This document shows, piece by piece, positions 16,423-24,428 of a stretch of 64,000 bases of DNA. Within the stretch, counting starts at the first letter, position 1; each line of letters begins with the position of its first letter. Position numbers and translations under genes: made by a program. Origin of the DNA: an uncultured Mycoplasmatota bacterium (GTDB lineage: Bacteria > Bacillota_I > Bacilli_A > RF39 > UBA660); the NCBI GenBank assembly GCA_900552495.1, contig URZY01000002.1:124001-188000 (forward strand), read 5' to 3'. The notes beneath the pieces are model-generated. The model did no database searches. It was not told where the DNA came from and was given only the letters and a program-made list of their open reading frames with translations.

Positions 16423-17331
16423 ATGGAATTAGAAAGAGAATATTTGGAATTAAATGCAATACGAATAAAATTAAGAAATACATATATAATACTAACACTA
16501 ATAATAATTGGAGGGATAGCAACTGTTTTTATTCTCACATAGCAAATATTTACAATATTTATTGGTATCTTTGTTGCTATAATATTGACACTAATATTTA
16601 CAGCAAAGCCCGAAAAAGACTATTCAAAAAAATACAAAAACTATTTTGTAGCAAAATCATTAGAACAGAAGCTCACAGATCTTTCTTATAATCCAGAGCA
16701 AGGAATTGGCTATGATGTTATTGCAAACACTAATATGATGCGTATGGGTGATACATATTCCTCTAATGATTTAATAAGCGGTAAATATAAAGATACCGCA
16801 TTTATGCAGTCTGATGTTCACATTGAAGAAGAGCACGAATCTACCGATAGTGATGGAAATACGACGACGTATTACGTTACAATATTTAAAGGTCGCTGGA
16901 TGGTATTTGAATTCAATAAAAACTTTAAAGCCAATCTTCAAGTATGTCAAAAAGGGTTTGGAAACAATATAAAGGGCGGTATTTTCTCTAAATCAAAACT
17001 TCAAAAAATAGAATTAGAATCATCTGAATTTAACAAGAGATTTAACGTATATGCTGAACAACCTCACGAAGCATTTTACATTCTAACGCCCAAAACAATG
17101 GAAAAGATTATTAACCTTGACAATAGAAATAATGGCAAAATATTATTATGCTTTGTAAATAATTGTTTACATGTAGGAATTTATGATAATAAGGACGCCT
17201 TTGAACATCCATCCGTATTTAAGAAAATAGATCTAGAGAAAGAAAAACAAGCCATATCTAATGACATAGAAAAAATTACTATGTTTATAGACGAATTAGA
17301 ACTTGATAATGATTTATTTAAAATTAATTAA
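16423..17331 (+). pseudogene. DUF3137 membrane protein gene interrupted by an in-frame amber codon
   Basis: Starting at an ATG with TAGGAGTAATAGT upstream, the frame encodes MELEREYLELNAIRIKL, a first membrane segment (IILTLIIIGGIATVFILT), then TAG at 16540-16542, and continues in the same frame with a second membrane segment (IFTIFIGIFVAIILTLIF) and a full DUF3137 domain (YAEQPHEAFYILTPKTMEKI, GKILLCFVNNCLHVGI). The two helices joined across the stop are the normal DUF3137 layout, so this is one gene with a nonsense codon and not a gene starting at the internal TTG at 16585. TAG is a normal stop elsewhere here (xseA, deoB). Reading CAG or similar at this position would restore it. lemA follows, a common pairing. 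Confidence 0.8.
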
Positions 17332-17393
17332 TTAAATTATCATATGAATTTGTTCATTGATAAATAGAAAAAAAGTAGGGAAGGAGGTAAAGT

Positions 17394-17933
17394 ATGATAG
17401 CACTAATAATTATAGGAGTAGTTGTCCTAGTTATAGTTATTTGGTACATTTCAACTTCAAATGCACTAAATAGAGCAGTAGTTAAAATAGATGAAGCCAA
17501 TTCAGGAATTGATGTCGCCTTAACCAAAAGATATGATGTCTTAACTAAGATGTTAGAGACAGTAAAATGTTATGCTAAACACGAAAAAGAAACTATCGTT
17601 GAATCAATTAATTTACGCAAAGGCATGACACTTCCAGAAAAAACAGAAATTAATAATAAAATGACCGACGCTTTTACTAAACTAAATGTCGTTGCAGAAA
17701 ACTATCCTGACTTAAAAGCTAGTGAAAACTTCAAAGCACTTCAACTATCAATTGCAGACGTTGAAGAGCATCTACAAGCTGCTCGCAGATTATATAACGC
17801 TAATGTCTCAACATTTAATCAAATGATTGTTACATTTCCAACTAGCATTATTGCCAATAGTAAAGGACTAACTAAAAAAGATTTCTTTGAAGTTGAAGAA
17901 AACAAAAAGCAAGATGTTGAAATTAAATTTTAA
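17394..17933 (+). CDS. lemA: LemA family protein
   Basis: A 179-residue protein with one N-terminal membrane helix (ALIIIGVVVLVIVIWYI) followed by the LemA alpha-helical domain: NALNRAVVKIDEANSGIDVALTKRYDVL in part, YPDLKASENFKALQ and RRLYNANVSTFNQMIVTFPTS are all family signatures. The function of LemA proteins is not established. AAGGAGGTAAAGT gives an excellent ribosome binding site. It sits 62 bases after the DUF3137 gene and is probably cotranscribed with it. Confidence 0.93.
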   Translation: MIALIIIGVVVLVIVIWYISTSNALNRAVVKIDEANSGIDVALTKRYDVLTKMLETVKCYAKHEKETIVESINLRKGMTLPEKTEINNKMTDAFTKLNVVAENYPDLKASENFKALQLSIADVEEHLQAARRLYNANVSTFNQMIVTFPTSIIANSKGLTKKDFFEVEENKKQDVEIKF

Positions 17934-17965
17934 TAAAAAAGTAGAATAATCTACTTTTTATTTTG
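17934..17965. terminator. Bidirectional terminator between lemA and rarA
   Basis: A 7-bp GC-containing core stem (AAGTAGA/TCTACTT) extended by A:T pairs, 4-base loop, with T-run on the right and A-run on the left. It overlaps the end of the convergent rarA. Confidence 0.82.
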
Positions 17966-19177
17966 ACTAGTTTTAAGTTTTTCAAGTCTTTCATATATCT
18001 CTTTTACCTGTTTTTCATAACCAATATCTTTAGGAATATAATACTTTTTATCTTTTAATTTATTAGGAAGGTACTGTTGAACAACATACGCCCCCTTATA
18101 ATCATGAGGATATTTATATTCTTCACTATCAGTCTTAATATGTGCCGGAATACTACCAACATTTCCTTCTTCAATATCTTTAAGAGCAGCATCTAATGCT
18201 ATGTGTGCTGTATTACTTTTAGGCGACAATGCCATCTCAACAACTATTGTGCCAAGCGGAATTCTCGCCTCTGGCAAGCCAACACGTTCAGCCGCATTAA
18301 TAGCGGCATCCACTCGCGGACCAATCGCAGGATTCGCAAGACCTATATCCTCATAAGCAATAACACTCATTCGACGATATATAGAATCCAAGTCTCCTTC
18401 AGCAATTAAACGTGCCAAATAATGCAATGCAGCATCAACATCACTCCCACGAATTGACTTTTGAAAGCCACTCAAAACATCATAATGGCCATCACCATCT
18501 TTATCAGCAAAGAAAACAGGTTTACTATTAATCATACGTATTTTTTCTTCAGTAATTATCTTATCGTCCGTTGCATAAAAAGCAATTTCCAACAAATTAT
18601 AAGCATAGCGTAAATCATTACCCGATAGTTTAGCAATTAATTTAATAGTTTTCTCATCGATTTTAATTCCGGCCAAATCCGGATGCTTTATAGCCAAAGA
18701 TAACCCTTCGATTATATCCTCTGGTTCTAATTCATGAAGTTCAAATAACTGACATCTACTTCTAATTGCCGGATTAATCGCGTGATAAGGGTTTGAAGTA
18801 GTCATCCCAATTAACGTAATAAGACCACTCTCTAATTGAGGCAATAATACATCTTGCTTATCCTTGTGAAGCCTATGAATTTCATCCATCACCAAAACCA
18901 TTTCCCCATACATTTTTGCTTCTTCTATAACAATATCCAAATCTTTTTTAGTATTAGTAGTTGCGTTTAAAAACCTATGTCTTACTCCTAAATCATTAAC
19001 CAAAGCATTAGCAATTGAAGTTTTTCCAATCCCGGGCTTACCATATAAAATCATCGAAAATAATTTCTTATTTTTACATAAATTACTAATTATCTTTCCT
19101 TCACCAATTAAATGTTTTTGACCAATCACATCACTTAATGTTTTAGGAGCTAATTTTAATGCTAAAGGTTTACTCAT
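17951..19177 (-). CDS. rarA: Replication-associated recombination protein A (MgsA/RarA AAA+ ATPase)
   Basis: AAA+ ATPase related to clamp loaders and RuvB that acts at stalled replication forks. Visible are PKTLSDVIGQKHLIG, Walker A YGKPGIGKTSIA, Walker B VLVMDEIHRLHK, sensor 1 LIGMTTSNPYHAINPAIRSR in part, and the C-terminal MgsA region (RGSDVDAALHYLARLIAEG, DYKGAYVVQQYLP). The longest frame starts four codons upstream, but ATGGTGATTAAT fits as the ribosome binding site for MSKPLALK, so I use that start. It is a single leftward gene in an otherwise rightward arm. Confidence 0.94.
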   Translation of the reverse strand: MSKPLALKLAPKTLSDVIGQKHLIGEGKIISNLCKNKKLFSMILYGKPGIGKTSIANALVNDLGVRHRFLNATTNTKKDLDIVIEEAKMYGEMVLVMDEIHRLHKDKQDVLLPQLESGLITLIGMTTSNPYHAINPAIRSRCQLFELHELEPEDIIEGLSLAIKHPDLAGIKIDEKTIKLIAKLSGNDLRYAYNLLEIAFYATDDKIITEEKIRMINSKPVFFADKDGDGHYDVLSGFQKSIRGSDVDAALHYLARLIAEGDLDSIYRRMSVIAYEDIGLANPAIGPRVDAAINAAERVGLPEARIPLGTIVVEMALSPKSNTAHIALDAALKDIEEGNVGSIPAHIKTDSEEYKYPHDYKGAYVVQQYLPNKLKDKKYYIPKDIGYEKQVKEIYERLEKLKTSQNKK

Positions 19178-19285
19178 ATTAATCACCATAATCTATTTTA
19201 TCAAACTTTTATTCGAATTACTATACTAGAACCATAAGTTGTTTTTTTTTCTAAATTAGGCTATACTTAGTATGGTGAAAGATTT

Positions 19286-20173
19286 ATGGACATAGAAAAT
19301 GCAATTGCAGATTTTATTAATTATTGTATCTTTGAAAAAGGGCTAACCGACCGAACAGTAGCCTCATATCGGAATGATTTAGAAATATATAAAAATTTTT
19401 TAGAAGAACATGCCGTTACAAGCATAAAAAATATCACTTCTGACGATATAAAATTATTTTTAAAGGAGCGTAATCAAGCCGAAACCTCTACTGTTGCTCA
19501 CAATTTAACTGTAATCAAAAATTTTCACATCTACCTTTTCAAACAAAAACTTGTCAAAAATGATGTATCAGAATTCATTGAACGTCCTAAATTGCGAAAA
19601 ACGCTACCTAAAACATTAAGTATTGAAGACATTAATAAGCTCTTAGATCTTGAACTTACAACACCATTTGACTATCGCAATAAAGCTATGTTAGAATTAA
19701 TGTATGGAACAGGTTTAAGAGTGAGTGAAATAATAAATCTGACAACTACAGATATAGATCTAACTAATTGCTTAATAAGAATAATGGGTAAAGGAAATAA
19801 AGAAAGAGAAGTACCACTTGGAGAGTATTCCATCTACTATTTAAATCTATATCTCCTAAAACGTCGAGAATTATTAAAAAATATTCCCTGTAATAAATTA
19901 TTCATAAATAATCACGGAAAAGGAATGACTAGACAAGGTTTTTTTAAAATCCTCAAAAATATTTTAAAAGAAAAAGGCCTTAACCCAGAAACATCTCCCC
20001 ATACCCTTAGACATTCTTTTGCAACACATCTAATCAATAGGGGAGCTGACTTAAGAAGTATTCAAGAAATGTTAGGACACACCGACATTTCAACAACTAA
20101 AATCTATACTCGTGTAAGTGATGATAAAGTCCGTGAAGATTATAATAAATATCATCCACGAAGTAATAAATAA
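19286..20173 (+). CDS. xerD: Site-specific tyrosine recombinase XerD/XerC family
   Basis: Tyrosine recombinase that resolves chromosome dimers at dif. An N-terminal SAM-like core-binding domain (FINYCIFEKGLTDRTVASYRNDL in part) is followed by the catalytic domain with Arg in YGTGLRVSEII, Lys in GKGNKEREVPL, SPHTLRHSFATHLI (HxxR), GHTDISTT (His) and the nucleophile Tyr in KIYTRVS. At 295 residues it is full length. In Bacillus subtilis xerD is followed by the phosphopentomutase gene; the same order here supports XerD over XerC. A dif-like site lies about 1.9 kb downstream. Confidence 0.92.
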   Translation: MDIENAIADFINYCIFEKGLTDRTVASYRNDLEIYKNFLEEHAVTSIKNITSDDIKLFLKERNQAETSTVAHNLTVIKNFHIYLFKQKLVKNDVSEFIERPKLRKTLPKTLSIEDINKLLDLELTTPFDYRNKAMLELMYGTGLRVSEIINLTTTDIDLTNCLIRIMGKGNKEREVPLGEYSIYYLNLYLLKRRELLKNIPCNKLFINNHGKGMTRQGFFKILKNILKEKGLNPETSPHTLRHSFATHLINRGADLRSIQEMLGHTDISTTKIYTRVSDDKVREDYNKYHPRSNK

Positions 20174-20187
20174 AAGGAGTTATTCAA

Positions 20188-21354
20188 ATGAAATTTAAAC
20201 GTATATTTTTAATGGTATTAGATTCGCTCGGAGTTGGAGAAACAACCGACGCTATTAATTTTCAAGATAATGGTTCCAATACTTTAGGTCACATAAATGA
20301 ACAATGTGATTTATTTATTCCAAATTTAAAAAAAATTGGCTTTCTTGATACCTTAAATATGAATGAAAATGAAAATGTTGAAGCATACTATACGATTGCT
20401 AAACCAATTAATGCTGGAAAGGATTCACTAAATGGACATTATGAAATGATGGGTATCAAAAATGATATTCCATTCAAAACTTTTAATAGTGGTTTTCCTT
20501 ATGACATCTTAGCGGGAATAGAACAAGTAACTGGTCGTAGAGTCATTGGAAATAAATGTTGCAATGACGATTCTATTATTCAAGAATTAGGTGAACGGCA
20601 AGCAAGTTATGGTTCTCTTATAATATATACTTCTGCCGACTCCGACTTGCAAGTTGCTGCTCACGAAGATTCTATTCCTATTGCTACATTGCATCAATAT
20701 TGTGAGAAAATAAGAGCATTAACGCTTAAAGAAGATTGGAGAGTAGGGAGGGTAATAGCTCGTCCTTTTACCGGAAATCCTGGCAAATATAAATTTATTC
20801 ACAGCAGTCGAAAAGATTTCGCAATTAAACCACCTCAAAAAAGTGTTTTAGATAGTTTATTAGAAAATAGTTATAATGTAATTGGTATTGGAAAAATAAA
20901 TGATATATTCGATGGTCAAGGTATCAATAAAAACATTAAAGCATCAAATAACGCTGAAGCAATTAACAAATTAACTGATATTATGGATAAAAGATTTACT
21001 GGTTTATGTATGGTAAATCTAGCCGACTTTGATAGTCTATATGGGCATACTAGAGACATTGAAGGATATGCTCACGCCATCGAAGAATTAGATGTTGACA
21101 TTCCAATTATTTTAAATAAATTAGAAATAGATGATTTATTAATTATCACCGCTGACCATGGAAATGATCCAACGTTTAAAGGAAATGATCACACAAGAGA
21201 AAATGTACCTGTAATTATATATAGTCGTAATTTCAAACAGAATAAACGACTTAGCCCCCTAGAAACTTTTGCCGATATTGGTGCAACCATTGCTGATAAT
21301 TTTGAAGTAGAACTTCCACCTATTGGAACATCATTTTTAAATGAATTAGAATAG
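20188..21354 (+). CDS. deoB: Phosphopentomutase
   Basis: Metal-dependent alkaline-phosphatase-superfamily enzyme that interconverts ribose/deoxyribose 1-phosphate and 5-phosphate in nucleoside salvage. Signatures are LMVLDSLGVGETTDA at the N-terminus, DSLNGHYEMMG around the phosphorylated Thr/Ser site region, SADSDLQVAAHE, and the metal ligands in ITADHGNDPTFKGNDHTRE (partial). Length of 388 residues is normal. AAAAGGAG lies before the ATG, 14 bases after xerD, so the two are probably cotranscribed. A terminator follows. It is the last rightward gene before the strand switch. Confidence 0.95.
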   Translation: MKFKRIFLMVLDSLGVGETTDAINFQDNGSNTLGHINEQCDLFIPNLKKIGFLDTLNMNENENVEAYYTIAKPINAGKDSLNGHYEMMGIKNDIPFKTFNSGFPYDILAGIEQVTGRRVIGNKCCNDDSIIQELGERQASYGSLIIYTSADSDLQVAAHEDSIPIATLHQYCEKIRALTLKEDWRVGRVIARPFTGNPGKYKFIHSSRKDFAIKPPQKSVLDSLLENSYNVIGIGKINDIFDGQGINKNIKASNNAEAINKLTDIMDKRFTGLCMVNLADFDSLYGHTRDIEGYAHAIEELDVDIPIILNKLEIDDLLIITADHGNDPTFKGNDHTRENVPVIIYSRNFKQNKRLSPLETFADIGATIADNFEVELPPIGTSFLNELE

Positions 21355-21371
21355 AGAAGGGAAGTAGAAAA

Positions 21372-21411
21372 TAAAAAAGTAGGAGAAATCCAATTCCCCT
21401 ACTTTTATTTT
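21372..21411. terminator. Bidirectional terminator between deoB and the DUF1540 gene
   Basis: An 8-bp stem (AAAGTAGG/CCTACTTT) with a loop of about 14 bases and T-rich tails on both strands. Confidence 0.78.
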
Positions 21412-21632
21412 TCTTCAATTTCTGAAGTTACTTCATATACATTATCATTAATATCTGAGCCTGTCTCTTTGAAACTTTGACAAATTGTCTCACAAGTATC
21501 ATGACATTTATCATTATCACAACTACAACTAATACATACTTTCTCTAAACGGCAAGTACCCTCTTCGCAATTATTATTTTCACAAGAGGACACATCACAT
21601 TTAATATTAGCATTACTTTTCTTTTTACTCAT
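21405..21632 (-). CDS. DUF1540 cysteine-rich protein
   Basis: A small protein of about 75 residues. After a short basic N-terminus comes NIKCDVSSCENNNCEEGTCRLE, the DUF1540 Cys pattern (split here), then a second Cys cluster CISCSCDNDKCHDTCETIC and an acidic tail. Nine or more cysteines suggest metal binding, but no role has been shown for the family. The longest frame begins 12 codons upstream; GGAGGTTAAATTT places translation at MSKKKSNA. It is the first leftward gene of the right arm next to the terminus-like gap. Confidence 0.85.
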   Translation of the reverse strand: MSKKKSNANIKCDVSSCENNNCEEGTCRLEKVCISCSCDNDKCHDTCETICQSFKETGSDINDNVYEVTSEIEEK

Positions 21633-22284
21633 AAATTTAACCTCCATTATTAGTATTAAGCAAAACAATAAAAATATGTATGAATTCTATTTTAAATCGA
21701 GAAAGACAAATACCCATCTTTTAAATATTAAATCGCTTAAAATGCATTCTAGTAATATTAACTTAATTAATCATAATATTAAATATCTTAAACAAATGTA
21801 TGATAAATAAATATATTAAAACATATTTTGTCAATAATTAATATATATAATAAACTCATGTAAATAAAGAATCAAATTAACAAAAAAACTTTATAATTTA
21901 CTAATAAACTATTATAATACTAGTATAATAAGAAGCAATAAGTGTTGTTATAATGTTAAAAGTAAAGATTAGACATAATATATAAATTCAAATAATATAA
22001 ATATATTTTCTATATAGAAGTTAACATAATATCAATTATAGGAAGTTAATGATATTTATTAAACGTTAAAATATAAAGTAATAATTTCCATAAAATAAAT
22101 TTAACAAGTTAACATAAATCATTTCAATTTTATTAACTATTAATAAACTAATACATAAAAATTTTAGACTTATCTTCTTAATTTTTTAATTATTTTGTTT
22201 ATATATTATAATTACTTAAAATTTCAATTTTAAAAGATAAAAAATAAGGTTACATTTTTAACTTTATTTTTTTATAAATAAAAA
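21633..22284. other. Very AT-rich intergenic gap of about 650 bp at the strand switch (putative terminus region)
   Basis: No open frame with a ribosome binding site is seen in this stretch, on either strand. The base composition is almost entirely A+T. Genes to its left read rightward and genes to its right read leftward, so transcription converges on it. It holds the dif-like site described separately. No tRNA, riboswitch or other RNA structure was recognised. Confidence 0.7.
22019..22046 (-). other. dif: dif-like XerCD recombination site
   Basis: On the minus strand the 28 bases read as left arm ACTTCCTATAA, 6-base centre TTGATA and right arm TTATGTTAACT. The Bacillus subtilis dif has arms ACTTCCTAGAA and TTATGTAAACT around TATATA. 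Each 11-base arm differs at one position and the centre at two, giving 24 of 28 identical bases. The site lies in the long AT-rich gap where gene orientation converges, and a xerD gene lies nearby. This fits the site where chromosome dimers are resolved at the replication terminus. Confidence 0.85.
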
Positions 22285-22304
22285 TAGAGGGGTACCCTCC
22301 TCTA
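22285..22304 (-). terminator. Terminator of the XRE-zinc ribbon-DUF2752 operon
   Basis: On the minus strand TAGAGG...CCTCTA forms a GC-rich hairpin with a GGTACC-containing centre, followed by TTTTTATTT. It begins just after the DUF2752 stop. Confidence 0.82.
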
Positions 22305-22306
22305 TC

Positions 22307-22615
22307 TTAAACATCCGTTGGAATTAAAAATTTAAACAGTGGAATATTTCTTAATATCATATATATAACAACAACCGCCGCTAACGTCACAAAATGCCTT
22401 TCTTTTGGCCAAATTATATTTTTATGTGTAATAAGTCTATATAAATTAAAACAGCCCCAAATACACATAAAAACAAGCAATAAAAAGATTAATGGATTAT
22501 AACGAAAAGCCTGATAAAAATTTAATTGTAAGATTGCTCTTAACATCCTCGTTCCACCACATCCAGGACAATACAATCCAAAAGTTTCTCGAAACCAGCA
22601 TCCCTTCTCTAACAT
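22307..22615 (-). CDS. DUF2752 membrane protein
   Basis: A 102-residue protein with the DUF2752 signature FGLYCPGCGGTRMLRAI near the N-terminus, followed by three hydrophobic segments (FLLLVFMCIWGCF, FVTLAAVVVIYMIL and a weaker last one). The CPxCGxTR motif is the hallmark of the family, whose role is not established. TTTGGAGTATTAA precedes the ATG. It is the last gene of a leftward cluster with two zinc-ribbon membrane proteins and an XRE regulator. Confidence 0.85.
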   Translation of the reverse strand: MLEKGCWFRETFGLYCPGCGGTRMLRAILQLNFYQAFRYNPLIFLLLVFMCIWGCFNLYRLITHKNIIWPKERHFVTLAAVVVIYMILRNIPLFKFLIPTDV

Positions 22616-22630
22616 TTAATACTCCAAATA

Positions 22631-23035
22631 TTAAAGCATATAAGTTCCTAAAAAAATAATACTGTAAATAATAGTTAATAAAATTGAAATAGAATTTAAC
22701 ACTATACCAGCTATAGCTAAACCTTTTCCACTTCCGCAATGACTATTTGCATTGCTTAGGCCTACAACTGAAAAAATAAGACCAGCAATAGAAATCCAAG
22801 ATGTATAACAACAACAAAGTAAAGAAATAATTCCTAAAACAAACCCGGCAATCGCCATCCCATTATTATAATTAGTTACTGAAATTGTATTTAAATTATT
22901 ACTTGCTTGACTATAATTATTATTATAAGTTTTTTCTTGTTCTTCATTTTGCTTACTTAAGTTATAGCCACAATTAATGCAAAATGCTCCCTCTTCAACA
23001 ATTTTTTGACCACAACTAGGACAAAATCTATTCAC
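22631..23035 (-). CDS. Zinc-ribbon DUF4190-type membrane protein (copy 1)
   Basis: A 134-residue protein with an N-terminal zinc ribbon (FCPSCGQKIVEEGAFCINCGYNL in part; two CxxC pairs), a Gln/Asn-rich linker and two membrane segments containing MAIAGFVLGIISLLCCC and GKGLAIAGIVLNSISILL. GLAIAGIVL with the preceding GxGK turn is the DUF4190 pattern. The neighbouring upstream gene is a paralogue with the same order of parts. Function unknown; likely a membrane-associated sensor or scaffold, which is inference. Confidence 0.83.
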   Translation of the reverse strand: MNRFCPSCGQKIVEEGAFCINCGYNLSKQNEEQEKTYNNNYSQASNNLNTISVTNYNNGMAIAGFVLGIISLLCCCYTSWISIAGLIFSVVGLSNANSHCGSGKGLAIAGIVLNSISILLTIIYSIIFLGTYML

Positions 23036-23061
23036 TTACATCACTCCACTTCTTAACTATT

Positions 23062-23523
23062 TTAAGCTCCTAAACTCAAAAGTTTCACAATCCAACCTAG
23101 CACTAACAAAACACTATCAATACCACATACAACTATTCCAGCAATACAAACACCCTTGCCAGCTCCACCATTACTTTTAGCTTCATTTAATCCTGTAATA
23201 GATAGTGCAAGTCCAATAAATGCTAAAAATCCAAATATAAAAAACGCAACAATACCTAAAACTAAACCAATTATACCTTTATTTGAAGCAGAAGTATTAT
23301 TAGTAATAGACCCATTATTAACATTACTATTACCATTTAAATTCAAATTTTCAACTCCACCCATAACTGGCTGATTACTCATCCCCATATTTTGATTCAT
23401 ATTAACATTATTTTGAAATTGTTGGTTTGACATTTGTTGTTGATTTACAACATTATTACCATTACAATATGGACAACTACCATTAACTAATTGTGCTCCA
23501 CAATTTCCACAAAAATTATTCAT
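23062..23523 (-). CDS. Zinc-ribbon DUF4190-type membrane protein (copy 2)
   Basis: A 153-residue paralogue of the next downstream gene. It has a zinc ribbon with CGNCGAQLVNGSCPYC, a 60-residue Asn/Gln/Met-rich low-complexity linker, and two hydrophobic segments (GIIGLVLGIVAFFIFGFLAF and GVCIAGIVVCGIDSVLLV) with the GGAGKG turn between them. A GAGGTGTTTAG site precedes the ATG. The XRE regulator gene lies 15 bases upstream, indicating a single transcript. Confidence 0.83.
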   Translation of the reverse strand: MNNFCGNCGAQLVNGSCPYCNGNNVVNQQQMSNQQFQNNVNMNQNMGMSNQPVMGGVENLNLNGNSNVNNGSITNNTSASNKGIIGLVLGIVAFFIFGFLAFIGLALSITGLNEAKSNGGAGKGVCIAGIVVCGIDSVLLVLGWIVKLLSLGA

Positions 23524-23538
23524 TTTCTAAACACCTCT

Positions 23539-24306
23539 TTAAACTTTCCTCGATTGAATTTCCGCTATCTTTTCCAATACTTCTTTTGCATTATCCTCAT
23601 TTATTTCTGTATAGCCAAGTTCTTTCAAAGCTTGAACTTTTGCCGTATTAAGTTCCTGGGTACGAGATAGTTTTTCTTCATTTTTATGCTCAATATCCTG
23701 TACAAACCTTTGATGAGATGCACTTAACTTACTCTTAGAAGCCCCACCATTATTATATAAAGTCATAGCACTAAATAAAATACTTTCAAATATAAATTGT
23801 TTATCCTTGTTAAAAGCAAACTCAAGTGGATCTGTAAAGCCTAATGATTTAGACATATATGCTAAAATATACTTCAATTCTTCAGTTGTCCCCATTGATT
23901 GTAAGAAATGATACAAATATAAATACGTATTATAAGTATCTTTTGTTTTATCAGCAATTAACTTTTCTTTTAAAAGATTAATAATATCCGAAAGCAATTC
24001 TTGTTCTCTTTTATTAAAACCCTTTAAATCAGCAATTACTTCTTTGCTTGAAGAATCTTTCATACCTTCATTTAATCTTCCTTCAACTTCAATTATATAC
24101 TCACCAGTAATTTTCAAACCGCTTAGAGCATCAATTTTCTCTATATTTAATAAACTCAATAATTTAGCAGCCTTTTCTTTTGGCCAATTATTAATATCAT
24201 CAATACTTAAATAATTATATAGCATTTGTCTAGATACCCCTAGATATTTGGCCAATCTCCCCTTACTAATACCAAGTTCTGTTAGTACTACATTCAATTC
24301 TTTCAT
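23539..24306 (-). CDS. XRE-family helix-turn-helix regulator with a novel C-terminal domain
   Basis: A 255-residue protein. Residues about 8-50 form an XRE helix-turn-helix (LGISKGRLAKYLGVSRQMLYNYL). The rest is helical and charged, without a recognised sensor domain, and contains a segment LGFTDPLEFAFNKDKQFIFESIL. AGGAGGGTAATTAT precedes the ATG. It is the first gene of the operon with the two zinc-ribbon proteins and DUF2752, and the promoter upstream contains palindromic and repeated TTTACA elements, so it probably controls its own operon (inference). Confidence 0.82.
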   Translation of the reverse strand: MKELNVVLTELGISKGRLAKYLGVSRQMLYNYLSIDDINNWPKEKAAKLLSLLNIEKIDALSGLKITGEYIIEVEGRLNEGMKDSSSKEVIADLKGFNKREQELLSDIINLLKEKLIADKTKDTYNTYLYLYHFLQSMGTTEELKYILAYMSKSLGFTDPLEFAFNKDKQFIFESILFSAMTLYNNGGASKSKLSASHQRFVQDIEHKNEEKLSRTQELNTAKVQALKELGYTEINEDNAKEVLEKIAEIQSRKV

Positions 24307-24326
24307 ATAATTACCCTCCTAATATA

Positions 24327-24355
24327 ATTATAGACATTTATATGTAAATAATCAA
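24327..24355 (-). promoter_or_regulatory. Promoter with candidate XRE operator
   Basis: On the minus strand TTGATT, a 17-base spacer, and TATAAT. The spacer contains the palindrome ACATATAAATGT, and immediately upstream of the -35 there is an imperfect palindrome GTGTCAATTTACAC. ATTTACA occurs in both. The position inside the promoter suggests autoregulation by the XRE protein. Confidence 0.7.
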
Positions 24356-24395
24356 GTGTAAATTGACACATTTATTAGTATTTCAAGCAATATCA

Positions 24396-24428
24396 ATAAA
24401 AAGAAAAAGTATCATTTTTAGATACTTA
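24396..24428 (-). terminator. Terminator after mnmA
   Basis: A 7-bp stem (AAGTATC/GATACTT), a 7-base loop, then TTTCTTTTT on the minus strand. Confidence 0.8.

Noticed and set aside
16585..17331. DUF3137 gene taken as starting at TTG
   Set aside because: No ribosome binding site, and it would lack the first helix, which is encoded upstream in the same frame behind an amber codon.
22497..22739. Leftward frame of 80 codons overlapping the zinc-ribbon and DUF2752 genes
   Set aside because: Overlaps two genes with good starts and conserved motifs in another frame; no ribosome binding site.
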